Below are positions 8,856-16,669 of a stretch of DNA of 64,000 nt, in pieces. The number at the start of each line of letters is the position of its first letter. Position 1 is the stretch's first letter. Origin of the DNA: Treponema sp. (GTDB lineage Bacteria > Spirochaetota > Spirochaetia > Treponematales > Treponemataceae); contig JAFYZU010000010.1 of the NCBI GenBank assembly GCA_017548565.1, positions 16,965-80,964 of the forward strand. Direction: 5' to 3'. A program made the position numbers and the translations under genes. The notes under the pieces were generated by a model. The model saw nothing but the letters and a program-made list of their open reading frames with translations, was not told the origin of the DNA and searched no databases.

Positions 8856-8874
8856 CTATGATTTATGATAAGAT
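8845..8874 (+). promoter_or_regulatory. promoter of trpS
   Basis: TTGAAA (8845-8850), 18 bases, TAAGAT (8869-8874) with an upstream TG giving an extended -10 (TGATAAGAT). The leader to the ATG at 8908 shows no T-box or leader peptide. Confidence 0.55.
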
Positions 8875-8907
8875 ACATTAATTTTTAGTATTTAAGGGAA
8901 ATATTGT

Positions 8908-10008
8908 ATGAGTAATGAAATTCAATATACAGATTTAAACAAAAGTTTTGAAGCAGCACTTGAACGAAGCAGAAAAATTGAAGAAGATCTTAAGGTAAAT
9001 CCGAAAAAATACAGAGTTTTAACAGGAGATCGTCCAACAGGAAGACTTCATATAGGTCATTATTTCGGAAGTCTTCAGAATCGTGTAAGGCTTGCAGAAA
9101 TGGGTGTTCCAACAATGATACTTATTGCTGATTATCAGGTTCTTACAGATCACGATGCTTTTGATAAAATCAGTCAGAATACTAAACAGCTTGTAATTGA
9201 TTATATTGCTGCAGGAATAAATCCGGAAAAACAGGATGTAATAATCTATCCGCATAGTTATGTTCCTGAATGCAATCAGCTTATGATTCCTTTTTTAACG
9301 CTTGTTTCAAATTCAGAGTTAAGCAGAAACCCTACGGTTAAGGAAGAGATTGAAAGTGCGGGACTTAAAAATGTAAACGCCGGAATGTATACATATCCTG
9401 TTCATCAGGCATGTGATATTCTTTTCTGTAAAGGAAATATTGTTCCTGTTGGAAAGGACCAGCTTCCTCATCTTGAAATGACTAGAACGATTGCAGGACG
9501 TTTCAATAAAAAGTTCTGTCTTGACATGAATAAAGAACCTGTTTTTCCGGAACCACAGGCACTTCTTTCTAAAACTCCGATGATTCTCGGACTTGACGGT
9601 TCACAGAAAATGTCAAAATCAAGAAATAATGCCATCATGCTTTCTGCAACTGAAGATGAAACTGCCGCACTTATTAAAAAAGCAAAGACAGATCAGGACA
9701 GAAACATTACTTATGATCCTGTAAACAGACCTGAAGTTTCAAATCTGCTTATGCTTATTTCACTTTGTACAGGTGAAAAACCGGAAGAGGTTGCTTCACG
9801 TATAGGTGAGGGCGGCGGCGGAATGCTTAAAGCTCAATTAACAGAAGCAATGAATGAAAAATTACGTCCTTTGAGAAAAGAACGTGCACGACTCGAACAG
9901 GATCCTGAATATATCAGAAAAGTATTATTGACGGGTGCAGAAAAGGCAAGGGCAATAGGAATAAAGACTCTCGAAGAAGTCCGCGAACGCATGAATATGG
10001 TAATATAA
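8908..10008 (+). CDS. trpS: tryptophanyl-tRNA synthetase
   Basis: A 366-residue class I aminoacyl-tRNA synthetase that charges tRNA-Trp. The HIGH signature is LHIGHYFGSL (HIGH at 48-51) and the KMSKS loop is DGSQKMSKS (234-238). The region VPVGKDQLPHLEMTR is characteristic of TrpRS. There is an N-terminal extension of roughly 35 residues, mostly helical, before the Rossmann fold begins at RVLTGDRPTG, making the protein slightly longer than the common 330-residue bacterial form. An AAGGGA ribosome site precedes the ATG. The gene stands alone, with its promoter divergent from folC and a heptamer repeat array just after the stop. Confidence 0.96.
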   Translation: MSNEIQYTDLNKSFEAALERSRKIEEDLKVNPKKYRVLTGDRPTGRLHIGHYFGSLQNRVRLAEMGVPTMILIADYQVLTDHDAFDKISQNTKQLVIDYIAAGINPEKQDVIIYPHSYVPECNQLMIPFLTLVSNSELSRNPTVKEEIESAGLKNVNAGMYTYPVHQACDILFCKGNIVPVGKDQLPHLEMTRTIAGRFNKKFCLDMNKEPVFPEPQALLSKTPMILGLDGSQKMSKSRNNAIMLSATEDETAALIKKAKTDQDRNITYDPVNRPEVSNLLMLISLCTGEKPEEVASRIGEGGGGMLKAQLTEAMNEKLRPLRKERARLEQDPEYIRKVLLTGAEKARAIGIKTLEEVRERMNMVI

Positions 10009-10013
10009 GCAGT

Positions 10014-10076
10014 TAGTAAATAGCTAATAGCTAACAGCTTATAGCTAATAGCTATTAGCAGTTAATGATTAGCTTT
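10014..10076 (+). repeat. tandem TAGCTAA heptamer array
   Basis: Nine heptamers in exact 7-base register between trpS and cca: tagtaaa, tagctaa, tagctaa, cagctta, tagctaa, tagctat, tagcagt, taatgat, tagcttt. The core contains a perfect 16-bp palindrome, GCTAATAGCTATTAGC (10044-10059). It lies between convergent genes and may help end transcription, but no T-run follows. Confidence 0.85.
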
Positions 10077-10100
10077 CTAAAAACGTTTCGACTGATAAAA

Positions 10101-11483
10101 TTATTTAAACTCTTTTGCAATATTTAATAAGTTTTCACGTGTGTTCAAATCAGGATCTTCGATTACGCATTCCATAAGATGATTTAAAATAAATCCGAGT
10201 TTTTTTCCCGGTTCAAAACCGTTCTGAATTAAATCTTTACCGTTAATTGCAAGGTCTTTTATCGAAAGTGCATTTTTCTGCATTTCAATTTTATTTATCC
10301 TCTCACGGAATTCAAGAAGTTCATTGCATGCTTTGGAATCATGCATTCTTACCGGTTCGTTGTATTTTCCGTACATATCTGCAAGGCGTAGATCAAACAG
10401 ATCATCAATGCATTCAGTACCTGTTTTAACTAAAAACCTTCGTACCGCAGCATCTGACCAGTCTGAAGTATATTTGAACATATGATTTTCAATAAGATGA
10501 CATACAGCCTGAATCTGTGCATTACTGAACTTAAGCTTTCTTAAAACCTGATCTGCTATTTCTGCAGATTTTTTTTCGTGATTATAAAAATGAAATATTT
10601 CAAGTCCTTTTATGTTTTCCACAGTTTTTGTCTGAGGTTTTCCACAGTCATGAAAAAGGGCTGCAACACGGACAAGAGGCTTATCTTCCGGGGCTCCGTC
10701 ACAGGAATAAATGATATGATCCATTACATCAAAAACATGATAGGATCTACAGTCTTTCTGCATGCAGTTACGGCATTCTGAGAGCTCTGGAATAAAAAGC
10801 ATTAATATTCCTGTTTCTTCCATCATTTTTAAACCGGCACTCGGCTTTTGTGAACCCATCATTTTAAGAAATTCATCCCGAAACCTTTCTACACTGATGG
10901 AGCTTATTTTTTTCTGAATATCGGCATCGAATATTTGTGAATATGTCTGTTTTTCTATACTGAAATTCAGCTGTGATGCAAAGCGTAAAGCCCTTACAGG
11001 ACGAAGTCCGTCTTCCATGAATCTTTCATGAGGATTCCCGACTGTACGGATTATTTTTTTCTTAATGTCTTTGCGCCCCTTGAATGGATCTTTAATTTTT
11101 GAATTCTTAAGATTAACAGCAATCGCATTCATCGTAAAATCACGACGGCTCAAATCTTCTTCGATTGTGGCGGCATATTCAATTTTATCCGGATGACGTC
11201 CATCGCTGTAATCAGATTCAGTACGGAAGGTCGTAACTTCAATTTCTTCGTTCTTAAAATAAACTGTTACCGTACCGTGCTCAATCCCCGTAGGAATTAC
11301 AACCCTGAACAAGCTTTTTACCTGCTCCGGAGATGCATTTGTAGCAATATCCCAGTCAGATGCTTCTTTTCCAAGAAAAATATCACGTACGGCTCCACCG
11401 ACAAGATATGCTTCAAAGCCTGCTTTTTCAAATACTGTATTGAAATCTTTTAAAATCCGGGGAATCTTTACTTTACCGGTCAT
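10101..11483 (-). CDS. cca: CCA tRNA nucleotidyltransferase / poly(A) polymerase family protein with HD domain
   Basis: A 460-residue class II nucleotidyltransferase. The catalytic head has LVGGAVRDIFLG (27-38) and the metal-binding DWD (43-45), then LSRRDFTMNAIAV. The neck follows with RPVRALRFAS. A C-terminal HD domain has its HD pair at 278-279 in ALFHDCGKP. Such enzymes add or repair the 3' CCA of tRNAs, and none of the three tRNA genes in this window encodes CCA, so a CCA-adding activity is needed. Some spirochaetes and other bacteria split CC- and A-adding activities or keep a related poly(A) polymerase, so the exact specificity is inferred. The start codon overlaps the stop of the upstream membrane gene (TGATG), implying coupled translation. 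Confidence 0.9.
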   Translation of the reverse strand: MTGKVKIPRILKDFNTVFEKAGFEAYLVGGAVRDIFLGKEASDWDIATNASPEQVKSLFRVVIPTGIEHGTVTVYFKNEEIEVTTFRTESDYSDGRHPDKIEYAATIEEDLSRRDFTMNAIAVNLKNSKIKDPFKGRKDIKKKIIRTVGNPHERFMEDGLRPVRALRFASQLNFSIEKQTYSQIFDADIQKKISSISVERFRDEFLKMMGSQKPSAGLKMMEETGILMLFIPELSECRNCMQKDCRSYHVFDVMDHIIYSCDGAPEDKPLVRVAALFHDCGKPQTKTVENIKGLEIFHFYNHEKKSAEIADQVLRKLKFSNAQIQAVCHLIENHMFKYTSDWSDAAVRRFLVKTGTECIDDLFDLRLADMYGKYNEPVRMHDSKACNELLEFRERINKIEMQKNALSIKDLAINGKDLIQNGFEPGKKLGFILNHLMECVIEDPDLNTRENLLNIAKEFK

Positions 11484-11866
11484 CAGATTCCTCCCGAAAG
11501 CTTATTAAGTACCACAGAATAAACAATGAATATGGTTCCTGATGAAGATATGATTAATAAAAAAAATATCTTGAATAAACGTAAAATTGTAAATCTATCG
11601 ATAAATATTATTACTATGCTCATTAAAAAAGCGGTAACTGCAAAAATCACCATGATTATTGAGGTGATTGACATTACATTCAGGATGATGCTCTGACTTT
11701 TGTCTAAAAAAATCTGATAGTTACCGACAAGATAAAGCAAAAATAAAAGGATGTTAAACGTAAACAGGATTGTTGCTGCATTTCTGAATAATTTACATAT
11801 CAGAAAAAAAATTTTTTTGAATTGAGACGGTTCCTGTGTTGAATTTATCTTTCTTTTTTCTTTCAT
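11483..11866 (-). CDS. small integral membrane protein of unknown function
   Basis: A 127-residue protein with a basic N-terminus (about 20 residues) and three hydrophobic segments, roughly at residues 30-50, 66-90 and 96-120. No family is recognised. Its stop overlaps the cca start by one base (TGATG), so the two are likely co-translated; a role linked to tRNA end repair cannot be claimed from this alone. No ribosome site precedes the ATG. A TATTAT box (11874-11879 on the minus strand) ends only seven bases before the ATG, which would give an almost leaderless mRNA. The gene is divergent from the gene at 11907, with overlapping -10 boxes. Confidence 0.75.
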   Translation of the reverse strand: MKEKRKINSTQEPSQFKKIFFLICKLFRNAATILFTFNILLFLLYLVGNYQIFLDKSQSIILNVMSITSIIMVIFAVTAFLMSIVIIFIDRFTILRLFKIFFLLIISSSGTIFIVYSVVLNKLSGGI

Positions 11867-11872
11867 AATTTA

Positions 11873-11879
11873 TATAATA
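11873..11879. promoter_or_regulatory. overlapping divergent -10 boxes
   Basis: Plus strand TATAAT (11873-11878) and minus strand TATTAT (11874-11879) overlap almost completely between the genes at 11866 and 11907. The -35 regions on both sides are weak. Confidence 0.4.
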
Positions 11880-11906
11880 TTTTATTAAATATATTGGATT
11901 AAGTAA

Positions 11907-12551
11907 ATGAAGAAATCAATCTGTTTTTTAATATTACTGATTTTCGGCGGATTCTGTTTTTTTAAGGGATGGACAACAATACGTGTAGATGCCGATAAAA
12001 TCGGAATAGTTAAGTCTAAATTAAAGGGAATAAGGGAAGAGCCTGTAGAAAACGGTAAATTTTCCTGGTACTGGGATTTTCTTATACCGACCAATGCAAA
12101 GCTCATAAAATTCAGTATCGCACCTGTAAGCACGAATAAAACAATAAGCGGAAAATCATCGGGATCCGGCATAAATTCAAATTTCAGCTTTACATATTCA
12201 ATTTCTGTTTCTTATTCAGCCCAGAATGTCCTCGATATGATAAAGGATAATATCATAAGCAGTCAGGATGACCTTGAAAAATACATTCAGAATGCAGTGG
12301 ATGCAATCTGTCAGCAGGCATCTAATCACATCCTTAAAAAATATCAGATGGATAACAGCTTCAGGCCTGAAAGCATAAAGCGCACGGAGCTTGTTAAAAG
12401 CCTTGATATATACCGTGATTTTCCATATTTCGATATAACTGTTTTTGCTTTAACTGATTATGTGCTTCCTGATTATAGTGTTACAGTTACAAATCCGGTT
12501 ATCACTCAGGTCCCGGATAATACAAACGAAAGTTCAACGGAGAACGACTGA
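11907..12551 (+). CDS. membrane-anchored protein, possibly SPFH-like, unknown function
   Basis: A 214-residue protein with one N-terminal hydrophobic anchor (about residues 4-20). It continues with a beta-strand-rich domain whose opening, TTIRVDADKIGIVKSKLKG followed by a short Gly-containing turn and a WDFLIPTNAKLIKF segment, recalls the start of SPFH/prohibitin domains. The similarity is weak and was not tested. The middle has a helical stretch (residues 105-155), and the tail is Thr/Ser/Asn-rich. Its TGA stop overlaps the glgA ATG (TGATG), so the two genes are translationally coupled. That is the only clue to its role. A weak ATTGGA precedes the ATG. Confidence 0.75.
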   Translation: MKKSICFLILLIFGGFCFFKGWTTIRVDADKIGIVKSKLKGIREEPVENGKFSWYWDFLIPTNAKLIKFSIAPVSTNKTISGKSSGSGINSNFSFTYSISVSYSAQNVLDMIKDNIISSQDDLEKYIQNAVDAICQQASNHILKKYQMDNSFRPESIKRTELVKSLDIYRDFPYFDITVFALTDYVLPDYSVTVTNPVITQVPDNTNESSTEND

Positions 12552-14113
12552 TGAAGCTCTGGATAGCGAGCATGGAATGTGCCGGCATAATCGAGGCGGG
12601 TGGTGTAAAAAACGTTACGCTTGCATTATGCAAGGAATTTTCTTTACTTAAAAACGATACTACGCTTTTTATTCCTGTTTTCAAAACAAACTGCTGGGAA
12701 CTGATTTATGATTACGAAAAATCCGGTTCTTTAGAAACACAGATAAACCACTGCAATCATTGTGAAAAAATCATTTATCGTAAGGCAAAATGCACTGAAG
12801 GTAATTTTAACATTGTATTTATAAATAATCCTGCATTTGCAGAAAAAGAAGATATTTACACTTATACAGAAAATGAACAGAAGCAGAATCCTGAATTCAT
12901 CAAGGGTAAAGGTCATAAAGATACTCTTTTTATGGATTCACTTTTCGCAAAGGCTGTTTCACAATACATAAATTTCATCGGAGAGTCCGAATATCCTGAT
13001 ATAATTCATTGCCAGGATGCTTCCTGTGCCCTGATTCCATCATTCGTAAAAACAAATCCTCTGTTTAATAATACAAAAACAGTCGTTACGATTCATAATG
13101 CGGGTCCAGCCTATCATCATAATTTTTCAAGCATTGGTGAAGCGGCATGGTATACAGGCCTGAATGAAGGTATTTTATCTGATGCTGTGAATGAAACAAA
13201 GGTTGAACCGTTTCTGCTTGCCTTGAACAGCGGGGCATATTTAACGACAGTTTCCGAGGATTATGCAAAAGAACTTTTAGATCCTGTTTATAAAAACGAA
13301 ACGGAAGGGCTTTCTTCGATTTTCTTTTCAAGATATACATCAATAAAAGGAATAACAAACGGAATTGATTATGAACGATATAATCCGACTGATAAAAAAG
13401 TTTCTTTATTGCCGTTTGAATTCAATCCTGAAACTCTAGATTTAAAGGGAAAATATGAATGCCGTAAATATTTTATAAATGAGATATTAAATTCACGGTT
13501 TAATTCAGAACTTCCTTTATGCGGAAACATTAATACTTCAGATTTTGAAAACGACATATTTTTGATGTATCACGGAAGAATTACACAGCAGAAGGGGATT
13601 AATGTACTTATTGAAGCAATCCCTGCAATATTGAATAATTTTAAGAATGTAAAATTCATTATATGCGGAAAAGGTGAAATCTCTCTTGAAAAATCAATAA
13701 TTGAAATATGCTCAAAATTTAACGGCAAAGTTGCTTTTATAAACGGATACGACAGACAGATTGCAAGGCTTATCAACTGTTCCGGAGATTTCATTGTTCT
13801 CCCGAGTTTTTTTGAACCCTGCGGGCTAGAAGACCTTATCTCACAGCTTTACGGAACTTTACCTGTTGCAAACAAGACAGGCGGGCTTAATAAAATAATT
13901 GACCGTAAAACAGGATTCCTTTATGAAAATAATACCAGCCAGAATTTAATTGCAAAGCTTTCAGAAATAATAACTTTGAAAATCAACTGTCCGGAAGTTA
14001 TACAAAAGATGATTCAGGAAGCGGCAGTTTATGTTCATAAAAATTATCTGTGGAAGAATGTAATCCAGAATAAATATATTCCATTTTTCGAAGAAATATT
14101 AAAAAAAGTATAA
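12551..14113 (+). CDS. glgA: glycogen/starch synthase, GT5 family
   Basis: A 520-residue glycosyltransferase predicted to extend alpha-1,4-glucan from a nucleotide-glucose donor. The N-terminal starch-synthase catalytic domain includes IHCQDASCALIP and VTIHNAGPAYHHNF. The C-terminal GT-B half includes HGRITQQKGINVLIEA and the donor-site motif FFEPCGLEDLISQLYG, then the VANKTGGLNKII loop. The N-terminal donor motif, KTGGL or KVGGL in most GlgA proteins, reads EAGGV (15-19), with Glu in place of the usual Lys. This may mark a branch with different donor preference, so the exact substrate is uncertain. Translation is coupled to the upstream membrane protein by TGATG. Confidence 0.88.
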   Translation: MKLWIASMECAGIIEAGGVKNVTLALCKEFSLLKNDTTLFIPVFKTNCWELIYDYEKSGSLETQINHCNHCEKIIYRKAKCTEGNFNIVFINNPAFAEKEDIYTYTENEQKQNPEFIKGKGHKDTLFMDSLFAKAVSQYINFIGESEYPDIIHCQDASCALIPSFVKTNPLFNNTKTVVTIHNAGPAYHHNFSSIGEAAWYTGLNEGILSDAVNETKVEPFLLALNSGAYLTTVSEDYAKELLDPVYKNETEGLSSIFFSRYTSIKGITNGIDYERYNPTDKKVSLLPFEFNPETLDLKGKYECRKYFINEILNSRFNSELPLCGNINTSDFENDIFLMYHGRITQQKGINVLIEAIPAILNNFKNVKFIICGKGEISLEKSIIEICSKFNGKVAFINGYDRQIARLINCSGDFIVLPSFFEPCGLEDLISQLYGTLPVANKTGGLNKIIDRKTGFLYENNTSQNLIAKLSEIITLKINCPEVIQKMIQEAAVYVHKNYLWKNVIQNKYIPFFEEILKKV

Positions 14114-14121
14114 ATGGGGTA

Positions 14122-14150
14122 TTGACTAAAAATAAAATACTTTTTAATAT
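14122..14150 (+). promoter_or_regulatory. promoter of the tRNA-Thr/tRNA-Tyr unit
   Basis: TTGACT (14122-14127), exactly 17 bases, TAATAT (14145-14150), about 30 bases before the first tRNA. It is among the best -35 matches in the window. Confidence 0.75.
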
Positions 14151-14179
14151 TCAATCATTCGTAAAAATTACGGATAGAT

Positions 14180-14252
14180 GCTGCTTTAGCTCAGCTGGTA
14201 GAGCACGTGATTTGTAATCTCGGGGTCGTGGGTCCAAATCCTACAAGCAGCT
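14180..14252 (+). tRNA. tRNA-Thr (anticodon TGT)
   Basis: A 73-base cloverleaf. The acceptor arms GCTGCTT and AAGCAGC pair fully. The D arm contains AGCTCAGCTGGTAGAGC. The anticodon loop is TTTGTAA, with TGT for threonine. The T loop reads GTCCAAATC, where GTTCRANYC is usual. The discriminator is T and CCA is not encoded. It shares a promoter and terminator with tRNA-Tyr. Confidence 0.95.
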
Positions 14253-14260
14253 TTTTTTAT

Positions 14261-14342
14261 GGGGAGTTCGCATAGCGGCAATTGCAAGGGACTGTAAATC
14301 CCTCGACTCACGTCTCCAGAGGTTCGAGTCCTCTACTCCCCA
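14261..14342 (+). tRNA. tRNA-Tyr (anticodon GTA)
   Basis: An 82-base class II tRNA with a long variable arm. The acceptor arms GGGGAGT and ACTCCCC pair fully, the anticodon region GGGACTGTAAATCCC carries GTA for tyrosine, and the T loop is GGTTCGAGTCC. The discriminator is A and CCA is not encoded. It lies eight bases after tRNA-Thr. Confidence 0.96.
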
Positions 14343-14357
14343 TTCCTATAAAGAATC

Positions 14358-14386
14358 AGAGCCTTAAGGCTCTTTTTTTTTTTTTT
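14358..14386 (+). terminator. intrinsic terminator of the tRNA unit
   Basis: AGAGCC (14358-14363), loop TTAA, GGCTCT (14368-14373), then an uninterrupted run of Ts to 14386. Confidence 0.92.
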
Positions 14387-14466
14387 GCCTTTTTCATCAC
14401 TTCACTTTGACAAAACATTCTCTTTCGATTAATATAAAATGATAAAGTCTTTCAAAGGGGAAGTGT

Positions 14467-15399
14467 GTGTTAATCCATTTTTGGGGAGTACGCGGGTCAA
14501 TCCCGACTCCAATTTCACCGCAACAGGTTCAGTCAAAAATCATGGCCGCCATACAAAGAGCCGTACCTGCAGATTTACAGAATGCAGAAACACGCTCAAA
14601 GTTCATTTCCAATCTTCCGGCTTGGATTTTTGGAACTACAGGCGGTAATACTACATGCGTAGAACTTATTCATAACGATACACACATCCTTCTTGATGCA
14701 GGCTCTGGACTTCGTGCACTTGGAAAAGAGCGTGAATGTCCTTCTAAATACCATCTTTTCCTGTCACATCTTCACTGGGATCATCTTAACGGTTTTCCTT
14801 TTTTCGATCATGCATTCAATCCGAATCTTGAAATACAGGTTTATTCAAATCATGACAATGCTGAAAAATATTTCCGCGGTCAGATGGCTGTTCCGTACAG
14901 TCCTGCTTCTGTAAGTACATCAATAACGAAAAAACTTTACTTTAATCATCTTTGTGAAGGAGAAAGCTTTTACATTGACGACATAAAGGTAAATTCGTGC
15001 AAAATGCGTCATCCCGGTGATTCATATTCATTTTCTTTTGAAGCAGACGGCAAGAAATTTGTTTTTGCAACGGATGTTGAATTAAAGGCAACGGATTTTA
15101 AAAGCAAGCTTGATAAAGAGTCTATTTTTTATAACGCAGATGCAATAGTAATGGATGCACAGTATACAACTCAGGAATTGAACGAAAAAGTAGACTGGGG
15201 ACATTCCTCGTTCTGCTTTGCAATAGATTTTGCAATTCACTATCAGATTAAGGAACTTTATCTTTTCCATCATGATCCCGCTTATGATGATAAAAAGCTT
15301 GAAAAAATACTTCAGGCATCACAATGGTATGCAAAATACATCAATCATTCAGATTTGAAAATATATCTTGCAAAAGAGGATACTGAATTTATTTTATGA
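14467..15399 (+). CDS. MBL-fold metallohydrolase
   Basis: A 310-residue protein of the metallo-beta-lactamase fold. It opens with the FWGVRGSIPTP signature of a branch related to class III cyclic-nucleotide phosphodiesterases and RNase Z. It then shows TTGGNTTCVEL, LLDAGSGLRALG, the metal motif HLHWDH (101-106), a CKMRHPGDSYSF histidine and the ATDVE aspartate. The natural substrate is unknown. Translation starts at GTG 14467, preceded by AAAGGGG (14454-14460). Its stop overlaps the next ATG (ATGA), and the small gene and mltG follow with the same kind of overlap, so the three are translated together at the head of the dnaG-rpoD operon. Confidence 0.85.
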   Translation: MLIHFWGVRGSIPTPISPQQVQSKIMAAIQRAVPADLQNAETRSKFISNLPAWIFGTTGGNTTCVELIHNDTHILLDAGSGLRALGKERECPSKYHLFLSHLHWDHLNGFPFFDHAFNPNLEIQVYSNHDNAEKYFRGQMAVPYSPASVSTSITKKLYFNHLCEGESFYIDDIKVNSCKMRHPGDSYSFSFEADGKKFVFATDVELKATDFKSKLDKESIFYNADAIVMDAQYTTQELNEKVDWGHSSFCFAIDFAIHYQIKELYLFHHDPAYDDKKLEKILQASQWYAKYINHSDLKIYLAKEDTEFIL

Positions 15400-15599
15400 T
15401 TCCATTAAACAGAAAACCTGAAATACAGAATTTTAATTTCTCGTATAACTTCAATTCAGAAGAAACTGCAAAACTCGCAAAATTCTTCCGTGAAAATCAG
15501 GAAAAACTTCCTTCAGGTCTTGAAAAATTCAGCAAGGCGCTTGAAGATGCTGTGTACAACGGTCTGTCACTTGAACAGGCAAGGAATTTCTTTGCATGA
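15396..15599 (+). CDS. conserved-position small protein (67 residues), unknown function
   Basis: A 67-residue, probably cytosolic, charged protein predicted to be mostly helical, with no membrane segment. Both ends overlap neighbours by four bases (ATGA with the MBL gene and with mltG). That makes it very likely to be a real, translated gene despite its size. A C-terminal phrase, SGLEKFSKALEDAVYNGLS, looks like a short helix-turn-helix or regulatory helix pair, but no family is recognised. A partner role for the hydrolase or MltG is possible only by position. Confidence 0.75.
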   Translation: MIPLNRKPEIQNFNFSYNFNSEETAKLAKFFRENQEKLPSGLEKFSKALEDAVYNGLSLEQARNFFA

Positions 15600-16666
15600 A
15601 AAACATAAAGAAAATAATCAGAATTTCAGTTATTTCTCTTTTAAGTCTCATAATCATCGGAGTTATAATTACGGGTACAGTTTTTATTCCTCAGCTCATG
15701 CCGGTTCAGACTAAAGGGGAAGCACAGGATATAAGGTTTGTAATTCCTTACGGCGAAAATGCGTATCAGGTAACACAGAGATTAAGCGAAGAAAATCTTA
15801 TTAAAAATAAAAAAATCTTTTATTACTGTCTTCTTCGTCCACGATATCTGAAAATTCTTTATCCGAAAATTGAATTTCCTCAAAACATTTCGTTTAAATC
15901 CGGAATTTATTATCTAAATAAAAAAATGAATTACGGACAGATTATCAAACAGTTCTGTGACGGAAGCAAGGAATTCATAAAGATTTCTTTTCCGGAAGGA
16001 CTTACCATATCAAAAATCGGAAAGCTTCTTGAAGATGAATATGTCTGTTCTAAAGATGATTTTTATAATGCATGTTACGATAAATCGATTTTGAAAAAAT
16101 ACAACATCAATTCGCCGTCTGCCGAAGGATTCCTTTTTCCCGATACATATTATTTTGATTTTGGTAATGAACCGAAGCTTGTAGTATGCAAAATGCTCGA
16201 TAACTTTTTTGAAAAAATCAAACAGATTCCGGAACTTGACGGAAAAAATCCTGATGATTATAAAGACACGCTTATCCTTGCATCCATCGTTGAACGTGAA
16301 TACAAGCTTGCTGAAGAGGCTCCTCTCATAGCAAGTGTTTTTAAAAACAGAATCAGAAAAAACGACGGGCTTTATTCATGTGCGACGATTGAATATATCA
16401 TCACTGAAATTCAGGGGAAACCGCATCCTGAACGGATTTTTGAAGCAGATTTACAGATAGACAATCCTTATAATACATATAAATGGCGGGGCCTTCCACC
16501 AGGACCAATTTCTAATCCAGGTATAATCGCACTCAAAGCGGCAGTCAACCCGGCAGATACAGATTATTATTTCTTCCAGCTTGTAGATGCAGATATAGGC
16601 AGGCATGTTTTTTCAAAAACTTTTGATGAACATAAACAGAATCATCGTCTTCTGCCGAAAAGATAA
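15596..16666 (+). CDS. mltG: endolytic transglycosylase MltG
   Basis: A 356-residue single-span protein (membrane segment about residues 10-30) of the YceG/MltG family. These enzymes cleave nascent peptidoglycan strands near the membrane and set glycan length. The catalytic domain has FPEGLTISKIG, the loop AEGFLFPDTYYF, and ILASIVEREY, in which Glu233 corresponds to the catalytic glutamate. The closing signature YNTYKWRGLPPGPISNPG is complete. Its ATG overlaps the stop of the small gene upstream, and dnaG starts three bases after its own stop. Placing a cell-wall lytic enzyme ahead of dnaG-rpoD ties envelope growth to replication and transcription genes. Confidence 0.95.
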   Translation: MKNIKKIIRISVISLLSLIIIGVIITGTVFIPQLMPVQTKGEAQDIRFVIPYGENAYQVTQRLSEENLIKNKKIFYYCLLRPRYLKILYPKIEFPQNISFKSGIYYLNKKMNYGQIIKQFCDGSKEFIKISFPEGLTISKIGKLLEDEYVCSKDDFYNACYDKSILKKYNINSPSAEGFLFPDTYYFDFGNEPKLVVCKMLDNFFEKIKQIPELDGKNPDDYKDTLILASIVEREYKLAEEAPLIASVFKNRIRKNDGLYSCATIEYIITEIQGKPHPERIFEADLQIDNPYNTYKWRGLPPGPISNPGIIALKAAVNPADTDYYFFQLVDADIGRHVFSKTFDEHKQNHRLLPKR

Positions 16667-16669
16667 AAT

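Noticed and set aside
8875..8907. T-box or tryptophan attenuator before trpS.
   Set aside because: The leader is too short and has no specifier loop, Trp codons or terminator.
10014..10076. CRISPR-like array.
   Set aside because: The units are 7 bases long with no spacers; it is a simple tandem repeat.
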